Positions 27,077 to 35,918 of a DNA stretch of 64,000 bases are shown here, piece by piece. The stretch comes from ZC4RG25 sp023428365 (GTDB lineage Bacteria > Pseudomonadota > Alphaproteobacteria > Rhizobiales > Hyphomicrobiaceae). The notes below the pieces were generated by a model. The model was not told the DNA's origin. It did not search any database and worked only from the letters and a program-made list of their open reading frames with translations. Position numbers and translations under genes: made by a program. The DNA lies in contig JBNOAI010000011.1 in assembly GCA_050283925.1 (NCBI GenBank), positions 186,001 to 250,000 on the forward strand. The letters run 5' to 3'. Position 1 is the stretch's first letter. Every line of letters starts with the position of its first letter.

Positions 27077-28515
27077 ACCCCGCCCATCAGCATATATTTG
27101 ATCTCTACGAATTCCTCGACGCCATGGTGCGAACCTTCGCGGCCAAGGCCGGATTCTTTGACACCGCCGAACGGCGCCAGCTCCGACGAGATGATCCCCT
27201 CGTTGATGCCGACGATGCCGTATTCCAGCGCCTCACCGACACGCCAGACGCGACCAACATCACGCGAGTAGAAGTAGGCCGCGAGACCGAATTCGGTATC
27301 GTTGGCCATCTTGATCACGTCCTCTTCCATCTTGAACCGGAACAGCGGCGCAACCGGACCAAAGGTTTCTTCACGTGCGACTTTCATGTCGCTCGTCACG
27401 CCGGTCATGATGGTCGGCTCGTAGAAGCTGCCACCCAGCGCGCCGCGCTTGCCACCGAGGATCACTTTCGCACCTTTCGAGGTGGCGTCCTCGATGTGCT
27501 CCTCGATCTTGTCGATCGCGGCCTTGTTGATCAGCGGGCCGATGGTCACGCCGGCGTCGACGCCGTTGCCGACCTTCAGCTTTTTGACTTCAGCGGCCAG
27601 CTTCTCGGCGAACTTGTCATAAACGCCGTCCTGCACGTAGATGCGGTTGGCGCAGACGCAGGTCTGGCCGGCATTACGATACTTCGAGGCCATCGCACCC
27701 TGCACCGCCTTGTCCAGATCGGCGTCGTCGAAGACGATGAACGGGGCATTGCCACCGAGTTCCATGCCGACCTTCTTCACGGTCTTGGCGCACTGCTCGA
27801 TCAGGACCTTGCCGATCTCCGTGGATCCCGTGAACGTCAACATGCGGACGGTCGGGCTGGAGGTCAGTTCACCACCGATCACGCTCGCCTTGCCGGTAAT
27901 AACGTTGAGCACACCCTTCGGAATACCCGCGCGCTCACCCAGCTCGGCCAACGCCAGAGCTGTCAGCGGCGTTTCCGAGGCCGGCTTCACCACGACCGTG
28001 CATCCGACCGCCAGAGCCGGAGCTACCTTGCGGGTGATCATCGCTGCCGGGAAGTTCCACGGCGTGATCGCCGCGACGACGCCGACAGGCTGCTTGATGC
28101 AGACGATCCGGGCATCCTTCTTGAAGGTCGGGATCGTCTCGCCATTGATACGCTTGGCTTCCTCGGCAAAAAATTCAACGAACGAGGCAGCATAGGTCAC
28201 TTCGCCCTTGGCCTCGGCCAGCGGCTTGCCCTGCTCCATGGTCATCAGCAGCGCCAACTCGTCGGCGTGCTCGATTTGCAGGTTGTACCAGCGGCGCAGG
28301 ATGTTTGCGCGCTCCTTGGCCAGCATCGCCGACCACGCCGGCAGGGCCTTGTCAGCCGCCGCAATCGCCGCACGGGTGTCTTCAGCACTTGTCATCGGCA
28401 CTTTGGCGATCTCGTCGCCGGTAGCCGGATTGGTCACGGGAAGGGCAGGCTCACCGACCCAGCGGCCGTCAACGTAGCATTTGTTCTTCAGAAGCGTGAT
28501 GACGGGCTTGTCCAT
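27073..28515 (-). CDS. gabD: NAD(P)-dependent succinate-semialdehyde dehydrogenase
   Basis: This enzyme oxidises succinate semialdehyde to succinate, the last step of the GABA shunt, and belongs to the aldehyde dehydrogenase superfamily. The motifs expected for GabD are present: TPWNFPAAMITRK, the cofactor loop FTGSTEIGK, the general base in VGMELGGNAP and the nucleophile Cys in NAGQTCVCANR. The C-terminal APFGGVKESGLGREGSHHG is also characteristic. The ATG at 28515 has GGAG 9 nt upstream, and a frame start at 28533 has no such site. A related semialdehyde such as glutarate semialdehyde remains possible as substrate. It is coupled to rpiA. Confidence 0.92.
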   Translation of the reverse strand: MDKPVITLLKNKCYVDGRWVGEPALPVTNPATGDEIAKVPMTSAEDTRAAIAAADKALPAWSAMLAKERANILRRWYNLQIEHADELALLMTMEQGKPLAEAKGEVTYAASFVEFFAEEAKRINGETIPTFKKDARIVCIKQPVGVVAAITPWNFPAAMITRKVAPALAVGCTVVVKPASETPLTALALAELGERAGIPKGVLNVITGKASVIGGELTSSPTVRMLTFTGSTEIGKVLIEQCAKTVKKVGMELGGNAPFIVFDDADLDKAVQGAMASKYRNAGQTCVCANRIYVQDGVYDKFAEKLAAEVKKLKVGNGVDAGVTIGPLINKAAIDKIEEHIEDATSKGAKVILGGKRGALGGSFYEPTIMTGVTSDMKVAREETFGPVAPLFRFKMEEDVIKMANDTEFGLAAYFYSRDVGRVWRVGEALEYGIVGINEGIISSELAPFGGVKESGLGREGSHHGVEEFVEIKYMLMGGV

Positions 28516-28673
28516 CGGGGAAACTCCATGCAAAGGGAACTTCGAAGGGGGTCACAATACCGCACGTACCGGCTGATAGTTTGATCTAAGTCTGAGCGGG
28601 CCGTGTGGCAAGCACAGCCGTGATCCTGGGCGGGGCTGTCCGCCGTCTTTTGCAACTCTTGGAATGATTTCTC

Positions 28674-29348
28674 ATGCGCGATGTCACCCTGGTCTTCGAT
28701 CTTGACGGAACGTTGGTGGACACCGCACCCGACCTCATCCGCGCCGCCAACCACGTGTTGAGCAAAAAAGGCGTGGAGCCCGTCTCTGCAGCTGTTCTGA
28801 GGCCGGAAATCAGCTTCGGGGCGCGCCACATCATCGGTGCGGGGCTTCGCACCCGCGGAGTGGAGTTTACGGAAGCCGAGCTCGATACCCTGCTCGAGGA
28901 CTTCCTCGTGTACTACGCCGACAACATCTCCGTGGATAGCAAACCGTTCAACGGCCTCATCGACGTCCTGGAAACCTACGGCAGCGAAGGCGCGACGCTC
29001 GCCGTTTGCACCAACAAGCGCGAATACCACTCGCGGGTCTTGCTGGAAGCCCTCGGCCTGCTCTCTCGCTTCAAAGCGCTCGCCGGGCGTGACACGTTCC
29101 CAGTCTGCAAACCGCATCCGGACCACTTGCTCAACACGATCAAGATGGCGAATGGTAATCCGAAGCGGGCCATCATGGTCGGCGATAGCGACGTCGACAT
29201 CAGCACGGCCAAAGCGGCGAAAATCCCGGTCATCGGCGTAACGTTCGGTTACACGCACATCCCCGTGCCCGATCTGAACCCGGACGCCGTGATCGATGAT
29301 TACAGCGAATTTCGCAGCGCGGTAGAAGCGATCCTGAAACGCATGTAA
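28674..29348 (+). CDS. gph: HAD-family phosphoglycolate phosphatase-like protein
   Basis: This is a 224-residue HAD hydrolase. Motif I is DLDGT at 9-13 (nucleophile Asp9, acid Asp11), motif II is in AVCTNK, and motifs III and IV are the KPHPD lysine and the VGDSDVD aspartates. The cap domain lies between about 17 and 80, as in Gph enzymes. Phosphoglycolate phosphatase salvages 2-phosphoglycolate, but HAD substrate calls from sequence are only tentative. The gene is divergent from gabD and ends just before a perfect 18-bp hairpin. Confidence 0.83.
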   Translation: MRDVTLVFDLDGTLVDTAPDLIRAANHVLSKKGVEPVSAAVLRPEISFGARHIIGAGLRTRGVEFTEAELDTLLEDFLVYYADNISVDSKPFNGLIDVLETYGSEGATLAVCTNKREYHSRVLLEALGLLSRFKALAGRDTFPVCKPHPDHLLNTIKMANGNPKRAIMVGDSDVDISTAKAAKIPVIGVTFGYTHIPVPDLNPDAVIDDYSEFRSAVEAILKRM

Positions 29349-29359
29349 GGCGCACCGGA

Positions 29360-29405
29360 TTGAGCGTCGCGGGCACACTTCACCGAATGTGCCCGCGACG
29401 CTCAA
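29360..29405. terminator. perfect 18-bp hairpin between convergent genes
   Basis: The arms at 29360-29377 and 29388-29405 are exact reverse complements, with a 10-nt loop. The hairpin lies between the convergent stops of the gph-like gene and the flavin-binding protein gene, so it could terminate both transcripts. No U-tract follows on either side, so a bidirectional RNA-stabilising or Rho-assisted terminator is more likely than a classic intrinsic one. Confidence 0.65.
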
Positions 29406-29422
29406 GTCCTTGGGCCTGCTGA

Positions 29423-30034
29423 TCAGTAGAGAACCTTCTTCAAGCGTGCCACCATATCTGCCTGCGACTCCGCCGGTTCTGTGCTTTTGATCTGGTCGTG
29501 AATCATTTCGAGCAAAGATGGCAGCTGAGAGCGCTCGATCTGGGCAGCTGGATCCCATAGCTTGGCTCGTATCAATGCCTTCGGACAATGCAGGTAGGCC
29601 TCGCGAACGACCATACGCACGACAAGCCTCGGCAGCTTGCCCGAGCGTTCGAACAACGCCCGCAGTTCCTCGTCAGTCCGCAGTTCCGCTTCGCCGTTGA
29701 CGCGCAGCACGTCGTCCACACCGGGAATCAGGAACAGCAGCCCGATAGCTGGATCGGCGACGATATTGGAGAGCGTGTCGAGCCGGTTGTTACCCGGCCA
29801 ATCCGGAATGACGAGCGTGGTCTCATCCTGAACATGAACAAAGCCCGGCTGGTCCCCACGCGGCGAAGCATCCGCCAAACCATCGGCGCCTCTGGATGAC
29901 ATCACCACGAACGGCGACAGCTCGATGAATCGCCGGCAATGCCGATCAATATGCGAAAGCTGCTTCTTCAGCGCCCGCTCGTGAGCGGCTGGATAAAGCG
30001 CGCGCAGTTCCTCAAGCGAAGTAATTCGTCCCAT
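29423..30034 (-). CDS. PPOX-type FMN-binding oxidase family protein
   Basis: This 203-residue protein belongs to the pyridoxamine 5'-phosphate oxidase-like flavoprotein superfamily, in the group annotated as MSMEG_1061-type. The split-barrel segments FVVMSSRGADGLADASPRGD, DETTLVIPDWPGNNRLDTLSN and GLLFLIPGVDDVLRVNGEA are typical for FMN binding and dimer formation. The C-terminal HCPKALIRAKLW motif also matches. Members probably reduce or oxidise small substrates with FMN or F420-like cofactors. The specific reaction is unknown. Confidence 0.85.
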   Translation of the reverse strand: MGRITSLEELRALYPAAHERALKKQLSHIDRHCRRFIELSPFVVMSSRGADGLADASPRGDQPGFVHVQDETTLVIPDWPGNNRLDTLSNIVADPAIGLLFLIPGVDDVLRVNGEAELRTDEELRALFERSGKLPRLVVRMVVREAYLHCPKALIRAKLWDPAAQIERSQLPSLLEMIHDQIKSTEPAESQADMVARLKKVLY

Positions 30035-30087
30035 GAGCGTCCCGTGTATCCGTAGCTTTTATTCTTCCGCACCCTAGCATAGTAATC

Positions 30088-31233
30088 TCAACTCGCAGCG
30101 GTCAGCGCCTGCTCGAGATCCGTGATCAGGTCGTCGACGGCTTCGATACCGACAGAAAGCCGGAGCAAGTCCGGGGGGCATGGCGTAGTCGGTCCTTCAA
30201 CGCTTGCACGATGCTCCATCAGGCTTTCAACTCCGCCAAGCGACGTCGCGCGCTTCCACAGCTCAACATTCGCGGCTGTGGCAATGGCAGCCTGCTCACC
30301 ACCCGCGACACGGATCGACAGCATACCGCTGAACCTGCCTTGCATCTGGCGCGCCGCAATCTCATGGCCGGGATGTGTCGGCAGTCCGGGATACAGAACT
30401 TCACGGACGAGAGGATGCTTCGAGAAATGCTCGGCAATCGACATCGCCGCATCACATTGCGCGCGCACGCGGAGATGCAGTGTGCGCATGCCCCGCTGAA
30501 GCTGAGCTGCCTCGAACGGTCCGAGGATGCATCCAAGATGGCTTCGTACGCCGGCGGTACGCTCAAACAGAGCGTCGGCCGCGCGAAACGCCAGAGCACC
30601 GGCAATCACGTCCGAATGGCCATTCAGGTATTTGGTCGCCGAATGCATCACGACGTCGGCCCCAAGAGCCAGCGGCTGCGTCAGCACCGGCGTCGCAACC
30701 GTCGAGTCGACCGCCAGTGCCGCCCCGGCCTTGTGTGCGATGTCGGCCGCTCCCCTGATATCCGTAATCGTCCACAGTGGATTGGCCGGTGTTTCAACCC
30801 ACACAAGCCGCGTTTCGCCCGGCCGCACAGCGGCAGCAATAGCCTTAAGGTCAGCACCATCGACGAAGCTGGCTGACAGGCCCATGGCGGGCGCATCGTC
30901 GAGCAGCCACTTGCGCAACCCCCAGTACATCACCTGCGGCGCAACGATATGGGCGGGACGCGGCAACGCCAACATCAGCGATGTTGCAGCCGCCATGCCT
31001 GAACTGACCAGAAGGGTGCGTTCCGCGCCTTCGAGAGCCCCCAAAACCGCCTCGGTCTGCCGCACGGTGGCGTTGTCGGCGCGCCCATAGGAATATCCCT
31101 TGCGATACTGATTGTCCGGGTCGCGCAAGTAGGTCGTCGCCACGTGGATCGGCGGCACGATGGCGCCTGTTGCGTCGTCGATCAGCCCACCGGCCTGGGC
31201 AGCAATAGTTTCAGGCTTATAGATTTTCTTCAT
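30088..31233 (-). CDS. trans-sulfuration PLP enzyme (cystathionine gamma-synthase-like)
   Basis: This is a 381-residue fold-type I PLP enzyme of the Cys/Met metabolism family. The Schiff-base lysine is K201 in MHSATKYLNGHSD. The phosphate-binding YGRADNAT region, the SSGMAA segment at 77-82 and the late SLGGVESLMEHRAS block are conserved. Members make or cleave cystathionine and related thioethers (gamma-synthase, beta- or gamma-lyase), and the sequence alone does not decide which. The start follows no obvious riboswitch, since only about 76 nt separate it from the divergent SDR gene. Confidence 0.87.
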   Translation of the reverse strand: MKKIYKPETIAAQAGGLIDDATGAIVPPIHVATTYLRDPDNQYRKGYSYGRADNATVRQTEAVLGALEGAERTLLVSSGMAAATSLMLALPRPAHIVAPQVMYWGLRKWLLDDAPAMGLSASFVDGADLKAIAAAVRPGETRLVWVETPANPLWTITDIRGAADIAHKAGAALAVDSTVATPVLTQPLALGADVVMHSATKYLNGHSDVIAGALAFRAADALFERTAGVRSHLGCILGPFEAAQLQRGMRTLHLRVRAQCDAAMSIAEHFSKHPLVREVLYPGLPTHPGHEIAARQMQGRFSGMLSIRVAGGEQAAIATAANVELWKRATSLGGVESLMEHRASVEGPTTPCPPDLLRLSVGIEAVDDLITDLEQALTAAS

Positions 31234-31309
31234 TGCGATCAGCCTCCGAGGCGCGCGCCATCTGCGGCGACCCTAGCAAATCCTCGCCGCAAGCGATAAG
31301 CGATCCGAC

Positions 31310-32137
31310 ATGACACAGCGTAGCATCCTCATCACCGGCTGCTCCTCGGGCATCGGCCTGGCCTCGGCGCATATGCTCAGATCGCGCGGTTGGCGCGTTC
31401 TGGCGACCGCCCGCCGGCCCGAGGACCTGGATCGGCTCCGCAATCAGGACGGCTTTGAAGCACTGCACCTGGAATTGGCCGATCCTGCCTCTATTGCAGC
31501 GTGCGCCACCGAAGCTCTCCGACTGACCGGCGGGGTGCTCGGCGCGGTCTTCAACAATGCCGCGTACGGACAGCCGGGCGCGGTCGAGGACATCACGGCG
31601 GACACGTTGCGCCGCCAGATTGAGGTCAATGTCATCGGCACACACGATCTCACGCGACGGCTGATCCCCGCCATGCGGGCCAACGGAGCAGGACGAATCG
31701 TCAATTGTTCGTCGGTATTGGGAATGGTGGCTGCGCCGTTTCGAGGGGCCTACAGCGCCTCGAAATTCGCGCTGGAAGGGCTCTCGGATTCGCTACGTTT
31801 GGAACTCGCAGGCTCTGGCATCCATGTTTCTCTGATCGAACCTGGTCCCATCCGCACGCGTTTCGTGGACAACGCCCTGGCCGCCGCGAAAGCCAGCGTC
31901 GACATCGAGGGTTCGGTACATCGCGAGCGCTATCACCGGATGATCGCGTCGCTGGCCAGCGGCGGGAAGCAGAGCTTCAAACTGGAACCGGAGGCGGTCG
32001 CCCGCAAACTGGTGCACGCTGTGGAGAGCCCACACCCAAAGGCCCGCTATTACGTGACGGTGCCAACGCATCTTGCCGGTGTTCTGCGCCGCTTGCTGCC
32101 GACGCGTTTGCTGGACATCGCCGCAGCGCGAGCCTGA
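31310..32137 (+). CDS. SDR-family oxidoreductase
   Basis: This is a 275-residue classical SDR. The cofactor loop TGCSSGIG is at 9-16, basic residues follow strand beta-2 (ATARRPED), suggesting NADP(H), and NNAAYG is at 82-87. The catalytic residues are S135, Y148 and K152 (VNCSSVLG, AYSASKFALEG). The C-terminal part contains a hydrophobic stretch (LAGVLRRLLPTRLLDIAA) that may associate with membranes. The substrate is unknown. The next gene begins 13 nt after its stop and is probably in the same operon. Confidence 0.88.
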   Translation: MTQRSILITGCSSGIGLASAHMLRSRGWRVLATARRPEDLDRLRNQDGFEALHLELADPASIAACATEALRLTGGVLGAVFNNAAYGQPGAVEDITADTLRRQIEVNVIGTHDLTRRLIPAMRANGAGRIVNCSSVLGMVAAPFRGAYSASKFALEGLSDSLRLELAGSGIHVSLIEPGPIRTRFVDNALAAAKASVDIEGSVHRERYHRMIASLASGGKQSFKLEPEAVARKLVHAVESPHPKARYYVTVPTHLAGVLRRLLPTRLLDIAAARA

Positions 32138-32150
32138 GGGACTGCACGTC

Positions 32151-32813
32151 ATGCACATCGCCTGCCTCCATACCGCTGACAGCAATATCGCCGTCTTCGA
32201 GGCTGCAGCTCGCCAGCTTGGATTAGCGGGCGGCGCCTTACATCACGAGGTCCGGCCAGATCTTTTGGCCGCCGCCGAGCAGGCAGGCATGGTCACGCCG
32301 GAGATCGCGGCCCAGACAACTGAAGCACTCTTGCGACTGAGCAATGGTGCTGACGCCGTGATCCTCACTTGCTCGACCTTGGGGCCAGTCGCTGAAACAG
32401 TCGCCAACCAATCCGCGATCCCGATCTCCAGAGCCGATGCCGCGCTGGCGCAGTGCGCTGTCAGCGCAGGTGGCCGCGTTGTCGTTCTGTGTGCTGTGGA
32501 GACGACGGTGGCGCCAACCACGCAGCTCTTCACCGAAGCAGCAAAGCCGGCCCCTGCCTGCGAGGTCGACGTTCGCCTTATTGCGGGGGCCTGGGCGCTG
32601 TTCAAAGCGGGCGATTTGGCTGGATATCACGCCGCAATCGCTGCCGCCGCTGAACAGGCCTATGCAGACGGCGCCCCCACCGTAGCGCTAGCACAATCTT
32701 CGATGGCGGGAGCAGCGTTACTGGTCAAATCCGGACCGACGCCACTCACCGGTCCGGAAACAGCATTGGCGGCTGCCGTCGCAGCAATCAGGACTTCACC
32801 TCAAGCGCGATGA
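32151..32813 (+). CDS. Asp/Glu/hydantoin racemase-superfamily protein
   Basis: This is a 220-residue member of the Asp/Glu racemase superfamily. The first catalytic cysteine is present (C74 in ILTCSTLGP), but the position where a second Cys is usual reads ALAQSSMAG, so serine replaces it. Such a change can mean decarboxylase or isomerase activity, or loss of racemisation, but this is inference. The start at 32151 has GAGGG upstream. The 3' end overlaps the convergent rlmH gene by 13 nt. It is distinct from the full two-Cys racemase-family protein at 18390-19088. Confidence 0.78.
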   Translation: MHIACLHTADSNIAVFEAAARQLGLAGGALHHEVRPDLLAAAEQAGMVTPEIAAQTTEALLRLSNGADAVILTCSTLGPVAETVANQSAIPISRADAALAQCAVSAGGRVVVLCAVETTVAPTTQLFTEAAKPAPACEVDVRLIAGAWALFKAGDLAGYHAAIAAAAEQAYADGAPTVALAQSSMAGAALLVKSGPTPLTGPETALAAAVAAIRTSPQAR

Positions 32814-33283
32814 TAGGGATGACCAGTGAGGATGGTCGCAGCGCGGTAAAGCTGCTCGGCGATGAGCACGCGCGCCAGCATATGTGGCAGCGTCATCTGT
32901 CCGAGTGACAACTTGAGATCGGCCCCGACCAGCATCTTCTCGCCGTGACCGTCCGGTCCGCCGATCACGAATCCCAGCGAGCGCACGCCCTTCTCGCGCT
33001 GGCCGCGTAGGTACTTGGCAAAGGCGTCGCTGGAAAATTGGCGGCCATCTTCATCGAGAACGACCTTCGTTTCGATGTCGCCGGCCTTGGCCAATAGCCG
33101 GTCGGCTTCTTCGTTCTGGCGGGCGGCAACGTCGGAAGCCCGGCTCTCACCGATTTCCGTCACCTGAACTGGCCCCCAGCCCAGCGCGCGTCCGCTGGCT
33201 TCCAACCGGCTGCGATAGCGATCGAACAGATCCCGTTCCGGGCCGTCCTTCAGGCGTCCGACCGCTGCAATCACGAGGCGCAT
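32801..33283 (-). CDS. rlmH: 23S rRNA pseudouridine-1915 N3-methyltransferase
   Basis: RlmH is a SPOUT-class enzyme that methylates pseudouridine 1915 in helix 69 of 23S rRNA on the assembled ribosome. At 160 residues it has the typical size. The SAM-binding knot region GFVIGGPDGHGE is near residues 104-115, followed by the LSLGQMTLPHMLARVLIAEQLYRA block. The C-terminal HPYHRA ending is a family hallmark. It is the last gene of the obgE-proB-proA-nadD-rsfS-rlmH run. Confidence 0.95.
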   Translation of the reverse strand: MRLVIAAVGRLKDGPERDLFDRYRSRLEASGRALGWGPVQVTEIGESRASDVAARQNEEADRLLAKAGDIETKVVLDEDGRQFSSDAFAKYLRGQREKGVRSLGFVIGGPDGHGEKMLVGADLKLSLGQMTLPHMLARVLIAEQLYRAATILTGHPYHRA

Positions 33284-33339
33284 GGCATTTCCGTTCGCGG
33301 AAACAGCCCGCGCCCCGTCTCTCGCAAACCGCTCAGCCG

Positions 33340-33750
33340 CTAATGCGCGGCGTTATCCGTCGGGCGGTCCGCCGACCACATCTTCTCGAGGTTGTAGAAC
33401 TCACGCACCTCGGGACGGAACACATGCACGATGATATCGCCTGCATCGAGCAGCACCCAGTCGCACGCCTCCAGGCCCTCGACGCGGACCTTGCTATGGC
33501 CGTGTTCCTTAAGGTGATTCCGAACCTGCTCGGCGATGGCACCGACGTGTCTGTCGGAACGACCGGTCGCGACCAGCATGAAGTCGCCGATGGAGGACCT
33601 GCCCCTCAGATCGATCGTTACGATATTCTCGGCTTTGGCTTCATCGAGCCAATGAACGACCTTCGGGAGAAGAGCTTCCGAGCCCATTCCTTCGGAAACG
33701 AGCTCGACTGGAGGCGCACCCCTGCGGGCGCCCTCAAGAGCGGTTTGCAT
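33340..33750 (-). CDS. rsfS: ribosomal silencing factor RsfS
   Basis: RsfS binds ribosomal protein uL14 and blocks subunit joining when nutrients are scarce. The conserved core is present: VTIDLRGRSSIGDFMLVATGRSDRHVGAIA, then the GLEACDWVLLDAGDIIVHVFRPEVREFYNLEKMW block. The protein is 136 residues, with about 25 extra at the N-terminus compared with minimal members. It lies between nadD and rlmH, as in many alphaproteobacteria. Confidence 0.94.
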   Translation of the reverse strand: MQTALEGARRGAPPVELVSEGMGSEALLPKVVHWLDEAKAENIVTIDLRGRSSIGDFMLVATGRSDRHVGAIAEQVRNHLKEHGHSKVRVEGLEACDWVLLDAGDIIVHVFRPEVREFYNLEKMWSADRPTDNAAH

Positions 33751-33941
33751 CGTTTGGTGGGTATCCTTTTCCCATTGATCCCGTATCGGGGGCCGCCGCG
33801 TTCGATCGTGATCCAGTTGGCTTCAAGTAAAAGTCCCTGCGGCAGCGACTCAATTAGCCCGCCTAGGCGAGCGCGTATAGAATAAGGTGTTTCAACTCTT
33901 GATTTCAACTGGGGCGTCAACGCGTCCCCGCCTGCGTGTTT

Positions 33942-34589
33942 TTAAGGCACCGTCCGCACCGCTGGACGCTTCGCCCGCAGCGCCGTGGACGACAGTTCGG
34001 ACAACGGCCCCGTTAACAATGTCCAGGCTGGCGGAGTCATGCTGGGCAGCAGCGGGGCCAATGCCTCCGGCACGTAGGCGGACCGGAAGGCTTGAGCCGC
34101 CTTGCTCGCCATTGCCCGATGCCGCCATCCCGGCCGATCCACAACTGCAACGGGCATCATGCGCATGATCTCCCGCCACTGCTGCCAGCGGTGGAAACCG
34201 GCCAGGTTATCGGCCCCCATCACCCAGACGAATTTTGCCTCGCGGTAACGCCGGGTCAGGAACGCCAGTGTCGCCGCCGTGAACGGTGTGCCCAGTTGAG
34301 CCTCGAACCCCGTTACCGTGACACGCGGGTCGCTAAGCATTTCGCGGCAGGCAGCGATACGGCTGTCCAGGGAAGGCAGCTCACCGTTCGATTTCAGCGG
34401 ATTGCCGGGCGTCACCACCCACCAGAGCTGATCAAGGGCCAGCCGTTTTAACGCCGTCGCGGTGATGAGCACGTGTCCAGCATGCGGCGGGTTGAAGGTC
34501 CCGCCCATGACACCGATCCGCTGCCCCTGCGACACGGCGGGCGTGCAGATACGGACAGAGCCGAATGAGAGCGCAGCGCTGCGGCGCAT
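33942..34589 (-). CDS. nadD: nicotinate-nucleotide adenylyltransferase
   Basis: NadD adenylates nicotinate mononucleotide to NaAD, the step before NadE. The nucleotidyltransferase motif GGTFNPPHAGH is at 29-39, and the distal motif near ALRAKRP at the C-terminus stands where the usual ISSTxxR sits. The conserved WVMGADNLAGFHRWQQW segment is also present. The protein is 215 residues, with about 25 residues before the first strand, so the true start could be internal. About 190 nt separate it from rsfS, more than elsewhere in this run. Confidence 0.94.
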   Translation of the reverse strand: MRRSAALSFGSVRICTPAVSQGQRIGVMGGTFNPPHAGHVLITATALKRLALDQLWWVVTPGNPLKSNGELPSLDSRIAACREMLSDPRVTVTGFEAQLGTPFTAATLAFLTRRYREAKFVWVMGADNLAGFHRWQQWREIMRMMPVAVVDRPGWRHRAMASKAAQAFRSAYVPEALAPLLPSMTPPAWTLLTGPLSELSSTALRAKRPAVRTVP

Positions 34590-34620
34590 CCCTATGACCT
34601 CGCACGCGGCGGAGCGAGCC

Positions 34621-35913
34621 TCATGCCGGCCTCGTCTGGCCAGAGCCGCGCACGACGTATTTGAAGCTGGTCAGCTGCTCGACACCGACTGGGCCGCGCG
34701 CATGCATCTTGCCGGTGGCGATGCCGATTTCAGCACCGAAGCCAAACTCACCGCCATCGGCGAACTGCGTCGAAGCATTGTGCAGAACGATGGCGGAATC
34801 GACCTGGGCGAGGAACTTCTCCGCCGTCGCCTCGGAAGCCGTAATGATGGAGTCGGTATGCTGCGAGCCGTATTTGGCGATATGCGCGATGGCACCATCG
34901 ACGCCGTCGACCAGCTTCACCGAGATGATGGCGTCGAGATATTCGGTCGACCAATCGTCTTCGGAGGCTGCTGTTACGCGGGCATCGACGCGCTCCGCCG
35001 TCTCGTCGCCGCGCACTTCGCATCCGGCATCCAGCAGCGCCTTGATCAGATTGGCCAGCACGCCGTCAAGCGCCTCGCGATCAACCAGAAGCGTCTCCGT
35101 CGCGCCGCATACGCCGGTCCGGCGCAGCTTGGCGTTGAGCACGATCTCGCGCGCCATCGCGAGGTCGGCTTCGCGATCGACATAGGTGTGGCAGATGCCT
35201 TCCAGATGCGCGAACACCGGCACGCGCGCCTCATCCTGCACCCGGCCAACGAGGCTCTTGCCGCCGCGCGGCACGATCACGTCGATGTTTCCGCCGAGCC
35301 CCTTCAGCATAAGTCCGACGGCCTCGCGATCCGTCGTCGGCACGAGCTGGATCGCGGCCTCGGGAAGTCTGGCCGCCCGCAGTCCATCGATCAAGCAGGC
35401 ATGAATAGCACGGCTGGAATATCGGCTTTCGGACCCAGCACGAAGCACCGCCGCATTTCCTGATTTCAGGCATAGCGCTCCGGCGTCAGCCGTGACGTTC
35501 GGGCGGCTTTCGAAAATGATGCCGATGACGCCGAGCGGCACGCGCACCCGCTCCATGACGAGGCCGTTCGGACGCTGCCAGTGTGCCAGCACGGTTCCCA
35601 CCGGATCATCTAGCTTGGCGATATCCTCAAGGCTCGCCGCAATCGCCTCGATGCGCTTCTCGTTCAGGGCCAAGCGATCGAGGAACGCGCCGGTCGTGCC
35701 ATTGGCACGCGCCGCTTCTAGATCCTTAGCGTTGGCGGCCAGAATGTCGGCCATCTGCGCGCGAACGGCCGTCGCCGCCTTGTTCAGCGCCGCGTTTTTA
35801 ACCTCCGGTGTCACCAGCGCCAACGCACGCGCCGCGGAGCGCGCCGCCACGCCGATCTCCCGCATGATCTCTGCGGTGCCGTTGGCGTCCAAACTGCGTT
35901 CAGGCCGGTTCAT
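34621..35913 (-). CDS. proA: gamma-glutamyl phosphate reductase
   Basis: ProA reduces glutamyl 5-phosphate to glutamate 5-semialdehyde, the second step of proline synthesis. The 430-residue protein shows the PLGVIGIIFESRPNVTADAGALCLKSGNA block, the VPRGGKSLVGRVQ region and the active-site Cys in LRRTGVCGATETLLVD. The late segment HNASTQFADGGEFGFGAEIGI is also typical. It follows proB with 5 nt between the genes, as expected for enzymes that channel an unstable intermediate. Confidence 0.96.
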   Translation of the reverse strand: MNRPERSLDANGTAEIMREIGVAARSAARALALVTPEVKNAALNKAATAVRAQMADILAANAKDLEAARANGTTGAFLDRLALNEKRIEAIAASLEDIAKLDDPVGTVLAHWQRPNGLVMERVRVPLGVIGIIFESRPNVTADAGALCLKSGNAAVLRAGSESRYSSRAIHACLIDGLRAARLPEAAIQLVPTTDREAVGLMLKGLGGNIDVIVPRGGKSLVGRVQDEARVPVFAHLEGICHTYVDREADLAMAREIVLNAKLRRTGVCGATETLLVDREALDGVLANLIKALLDAGCEVRGDETAERVDARVTAASEDDWSTEYLDAIISVKLVDGVDGAIAHIAKYGSQHTDSIITASEATAEKFLAQVDSAIVLHNASTQFADGGEFGFGAEIGIATGKMHARGPVGVEQLTSFKYVVRGSGQTRPA

Positions 35914-35918
35914 AACGG

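Noticed and set aside
26899..28584. 561-codon open frame on the plus strand opposite rpiA and gabD
   Set aside because: It spans two coupled real genes and their junction on the other strand and has a biased composition. It is a long chance frame.
31234..31309. SAM riboswitch upstream of the trans-sulfuration enzyme gene
   Set aside because: Only about 76 nt lie before the divergent gene, and I could not trace the pseudoknot pairing expected for a SAM-II riboswitch.
34462..35463. 333-codon open frame on the plus strand opposite proA
   Set aside because: ProA is complete and canonical on the minus strand, so the other frame is a shadow.
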